NCBI GenBank assembly: GCA_001600455.1
Contig: BCKC01000006.1
Coordinates: forward strand, 1,674,001-1,738,000
Length of the DNA: 64,000 nt
Reading direction: 5' to 3'
DNA from: Endocalyx cinctus
Taxonomy: Eukaryota > Ascomycota > Sordariomycetes > Amphisphaeriales > Apiosporaceae
Shown here: positions 60,445 to 64,000 of the stretch, piece by piece
Layout of the letters: each line of letters starts with the position of its first letter
How positions within the stretch are numbered: the stretch's first letter is position 1
The notes under the pieces: model-generated
What the model saw: only the letters and a program-made list of their open reading frames with translations
Told to the model about the DNA's origin: nothing
Databases searched by the model: none
Translations under genes and position numbers: made by a program

Positions 60445-61135
60445 TATACTATAATTATGTTATAAGTTTAGTACTTGATAGTTAAAAGATTCATATTTTG
60501 GGGACAATTTCATAATTATGTAATTTTAATCAATTTATAGAGCAAGAGATTGGTGTGAGATAGGTTTCTTATGGAGTATTGATAAGTTGATAACATAGAT
60601 TAATGCTTAAGGAGGGAAGTTTCTCCAGTTATTGGAATGTGCTATGAAATGGCCCCCAAGTAGGCCTGAACTAGCCATGATTTACGCCCAGTTCCAATTA
60701 CTTTATAACCCCTTACAAAATATTTGATTTTAGCCTGTCCCCATGAGATCCCATGGGGACATGGATTCTTGGCGTGGGATGGGAGTGTAAAGCCCTATCC
60801 TTACCCACATATTTTCTAATCATAATTAGGTGATCCCTGCAACAAAGCAGGTATGTATATGCATTGTACGCAGAGCTGTCACCAACAGCTCGGGAACTGG
60901 GAGAAATGAAAACAAACACTCCGACCAATGCCTAATTTTTGTCGGTGAAGGATCCGATTTTCTATGCGCTGACAATGGGATGGAAGTATCTCAAAACACC
61001 AAACTTACAACGCTTCAAGGACATTGTATCTCCCCATAGAGATATATTTCTTTTATTCCTTTGATTGACTGTGGACAGAACCATCTCTAACTCTCAGCAC
61101 TCTTTTATTCGTATCACTGTCTCGCATGATTCACT
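60445..61135. other. Intergenic region with a perfect hairpin
   Basis: 691 bases between two inactivated genes. It contains a 10-base perfect inverted repeat (see the separate repeat entry) and otherwise AT-rich DNA. The right end should be the promoter of the P450 copy. Confidence 0.5.
60736..60761. repeat. Perfect 10-bp inverted repeat, 6-base loop
   Basis: TGTCCCCATG, loop AGATCC, CATGGGGACA. All ten pairs match. It lies in non-coding DNA between two pseudogenes and could be a transcript hairpin, a protein-binding palindrome or chance. Confidence 0.8.
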
Positions 61136-62931
61136 ATGGCAATTTTTTCGCTCTCAATCCTAATCTTTTTTACGTTGACCATTAGCTGGGTCGTCTATTC
61201 TTGGACTTGTTTGTTACAGAATTATGTAGTTGCCCGTAAATTAGGGATTCCAATACGTGTACTCCCTATTAGCCATGGAAATCCCTTTTGGATGATTGTC
61301 GACAAAAGAATCATCTCATTCCTCCAAACCCTCCCTTTTTTTCGCGAATCGAGCTTCACCAGATACAACTGGCGCGGCTGGGAGGTCAAAGACAGATGCC
61401 GATCACACCTCGAAATGGGCGACGTCTATTTATAGGTCACGCCTGGCAAAAACTGGCTATACGTATGCAATCCAGATATCCTATTGGATATCTTCCGAAG
61501 AAGATCAGACTTTCCCCGACCTCTAGAGATCTATCGTATGTTCAGGCTTTCAATTAACACAGTCAACTTTACGTTTAAAAATTCATATGTTAACAAATAA
61601 AAGAACTACTGGGAATATTTGGGCCAAACCTCTCAACGGTATGATCAATGAAGCTCGAAGGGTTGATAAGTTATGATTCAAAAACGCTAATAGGTTCCTA
61701 TATTCAGGTTGAAGGTTATCAATGGAAAAAACAACGAAAAATAACAGCATCATGTTTTACCGAGCCGACAAATCAGATAGTCTGGAACGAAAGTATTTCT
61801 CTTGTTAATGACATGATCCGGTATTGGACGACCAGACCATCCGTGACAACAACCGCCGAGGACGTCCGTACTTTGTCGTTACACGTGCTATCTAAGGCGG
61901 GATTTGGGAAGTCGTTCAAATTTCAAGGTCACGAAGATGAATCCCGCGTTCTCAGCCCGGCTACCAATTATAAAGAATCCCTCAAAGTGGTACTAGATAA
62001 TTGTGTTCTTATAATGGCCTTGGGCACTAAAACACTCTCCAAACCTTGGCTTCCGAGAGGATTGCGAAGAGTTCATGAAGCCTGCGTCACATTCCAAAAG
62101 CATATGACGGACGTCTACGAGGAAGAAAAACGAAGTATCGCCGACGGAAAGCCTTCAGACTGCAATCTCCTATCATCACTTATCCGTGCATCTAACGATG
62201 AAACGAGCACTTCGTCCAACGGTCTCACAGAAGCCGAAATCTACGGTAACATGTTCGTATTCAACTTTGCAGGCCATGATACCACGGCACATACCCTGAT
62301 GTTCGCTATCGTTTTCTTAGCTGCAAATCCTATGGTCCAAGATTGGCTCCACGAGGAGTTGCAGGACGTTTTTGGGAACCGAGGTTCAGAGGAATGGGAC
62401 TACGCGAACGATTTTCCTAATCTAAAGAGATGCAACGCCGTTCTCATGGAAACTGTTCGTCTCTATACTCCCGTACCGGTGGCAAAATGGACGGAATCAA
62501 GGAGTCAAGTATTACATATCGGCGATGATAGTATTACTGTTCCACCAGATACTATGGTGATCCCTAGTTATGCGGCCCTTCATACTCACCCGAGATACTG
62601 GGGCCCCGATGCACTAACTTGGAGACCTTCGCGTTGGATCAAGGCACTGGATGACGGCGAGGAACTGATTACACCCCAACGAGGTACGTTTATCGCGTGG
62701 TCCGAGGGCGAGCGGTCTTGCCCAGGTAAGAAGTTTTCCCAAGTTGAATTTGTTTCCACTGTGGCGGGTCTATTTCGAAAATTTAAAGTCGAGCCAGTGC
62801 TCATGCATAGGGAGCGAAGTGAAGATGCACATAAACGACTGTTGAAGTTAATTGAGACAGATTCTGCACAAGTCTTGCTTCTACAAATGCTTCATCCAGA
62901 GCGTGTCCCGCTTTCTTGGAGTAAGCAATAA
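61136..62931 (+). pseudogene. Cytochrome P450 gene with one in-frame stop codon
   Basis: Exons 61136-61535, 61605-61639 and 61708-62931 join in phase to 552 codons, a normal P450 length. An N-terminal anchor, FTRYNW-GWEVKDR, VTPGKNWLY, DFPRPLEIY, GPNLSTVEG-QW, the I-helix NFAGHDTTAH, METVR (ExxR), WRPSRW and the heme loop WSEGERSCPG (cysteine at codon ~483) are all intact. The single defect is TAG at 61433-61435 (codon 100), between GDVYL and VTPGKNW, where relatives have a sense codon. A short intron ending at that TAG would delete the conserved KDR-to-GDV block, so I reject that rescue. This is a late-stage loss, readthrough, or an error in the sequence. Confidence 0.82.
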
Positions 62932-63747
62932 TTAATTATGTAAACTTAGTTAGATAATGGTGATTTCCTACAATTCATATATTTCCCCTGTTTTGCTTTT
63001 CATATAATTAAACTGTATATGTAGAAATTGGCCCTGAAATGTAAGCGCTTGTATACTTTCTCCTCTGTATACTTAAGCATAGAATCCGAATAGCTGAATG
63101 AGGGGCGAGACCCCGAAAAGAGAGAAGAACGGGGGGTTGGCGGGATATCCCAGGATTCTCCTGCTAGGACTTTCAGGGTACGTATTGTCTGTTAGATACC
63201 CATGTCGCTAAGTTGGGATAGAGCTCCTTTTCACATGCAGTGAAACCAACAGCCTAAGTTCATATTACGGTTGCACTAATCAACTTCATGTGATTCGCAG
63301 GATGCCTGAGAATCTCAGGTGGCTCACCTTCTGCGACTGGATGTGCATATACACGAATATGTTGGTACTTTCTGCATAAGCCAATGCTACTTTCCGACTA
63401 CTTACCTCGATCTCAGACAGTTCCCCCTTCTTATCACTTGGTACTTTACGTGACTTACAAGTATCAATCTTGCAATAATGGATACGCTATCATTAGCCGA
63501 GATTGGATTGACCAAATGAATAAGACGCAAGATCTAGGCATTAATTGACATGCAAGGTCTTTCGAACACCCTTTTTTTTTTTGGAAGGAAGGAAGGAAGG
63601 AATTGTGTTCCAGTCTTTGATCCATAACGCTGTCAGAAGATAGATAGAGACTTATCGAGAGACAACCATCAAGCTCGGTGCCCCTAGAGATCTCTTCTTC
63701 CCTTCGAAAACACCTACCATATCCCCAATTTATTTTATCATATCAGA
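62932..63747. other. Intergenic region, no gene seen
   Basis: 816 bases between the P450 copy and the MFS gene. A 15-base near-palindrome (CCTGAGA-A-TCTCAGG, 63305-63319) and a (GGAA)n run at about 63582-63601 are visible. The CT-rich leader and ATATCAGA just before the ATG at 63748 fit a promoter. Confidence 0.5.
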
Positions 63748-64000
63748 ATGGCCGATTTTCTTAACGAAGCGTCAAACTCTTCTGACAATAACCCGCCTAT
63801 TCGATCTTGGAGATTGGCTATTGTCATTGGTTCTCTCTGTCTCGGAATCTTTCTTCTTGGTTTAGATCAAAATATCATCGGTGTCGCCATTCCGCGTATC
63901 ACTACTGATTTCAAATCGCTGAATGACATAGCATGGTATGGTTCCGCATATTGATTGACAATAACAGCTTTTCAGCCATTATTCGGCAACCTCTATAAAT
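63748..64000 (+). pseudogene. MFS (DHA14-type) transporter, 5' end only, with in-frame stop
   Basis: The N-terminus reads MADFLNEASNSSDNN, then a first helix (WRLAIVIGSLCLGIFLLGLDQNI), IGVAIPRITTDF and DIAWYGSAY, the standard start of 14-helix drug:H+ antiporters (LDxTIIxVALPxIxxDF-WxGSAYLLT). A TGA at 63952-63954 replaces the expected leucine codon after GSAY. The same frame continues beyond it with LTITAFQPLFGNLYK to the window edge, so the reading frame itself is kept. No plausible intron removes the stop. The rest of the gene is outside the window. It would export small molecules across the plasma membrane if it were intact. Confidence 0.78.

Noticed and set aside
61384..61435. A 52-base intron ending at the TAG of the P450 gene
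   Set aside because: It would remove the KDR-to-GDV segment that is conserved in this P450 group, and the donor is poor.

Overview
The window is nuclear DNA from a filamentous ascomycete (Pezizomycotina, most likely a sordariomycete). The evidence is genes cut by many 50-120 base GT-AG introns, CT-rich leaders, AT-rich intergenic DNA, and families restricted to or expanded in these fungi: SAT4/rhodopsin-domain receptors, Zn(II)2Cys6 regulators, UMTA-type methyltransferases, LysM proteins and many P450s. Several genes have no long single ORF, so their models below were assembled by hand from splice sites and reading-frame phase. I saw no tRNA, rRNA, transposase or CRISPR array.

Left part (1-32.9 kb) is mostly conserved housekeeping. 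It holds a DUF2421/FUSC-type membrane protein cut by the left edge, nuclear transport factor 2 in six small exons, the HECT ubiquitin ligase Hul5, an assembly gap of 89 N, poly(A)-binding protein, a small secreted protein, a universal-stress-protein fusion, a double-anchored membrane protein of unknown role, a TDP2-like phosphodiesterase and a Zn2Cys6 transcription factor.

Middle part (33-47 kb) looks accessory. A SAT4-type receptor, a methyltransferase, a cytochrome P450 and an EthD-domain protein lie within about 7 kb and could be a small tailoring cluster. No PKS, NRPS or terpene synthase is visible. A secreted LysM protein and a BTB-like protein follow.

Right part (47-64 kb) is gene-poor. 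It holds about 5.4 kb without a recognisable gene, a second SAT4-type receptor and a 115-residue, ten-cysteine secreted protein. The last three genes in a row (a multi-pass membrane protein, a P450 and an MFS transporter) each carry disabling mutations in otherwise well-preserved reading frames. This run of recently inactivated genes is the most unusual pattern in the window. I found no convincing wholly new system.
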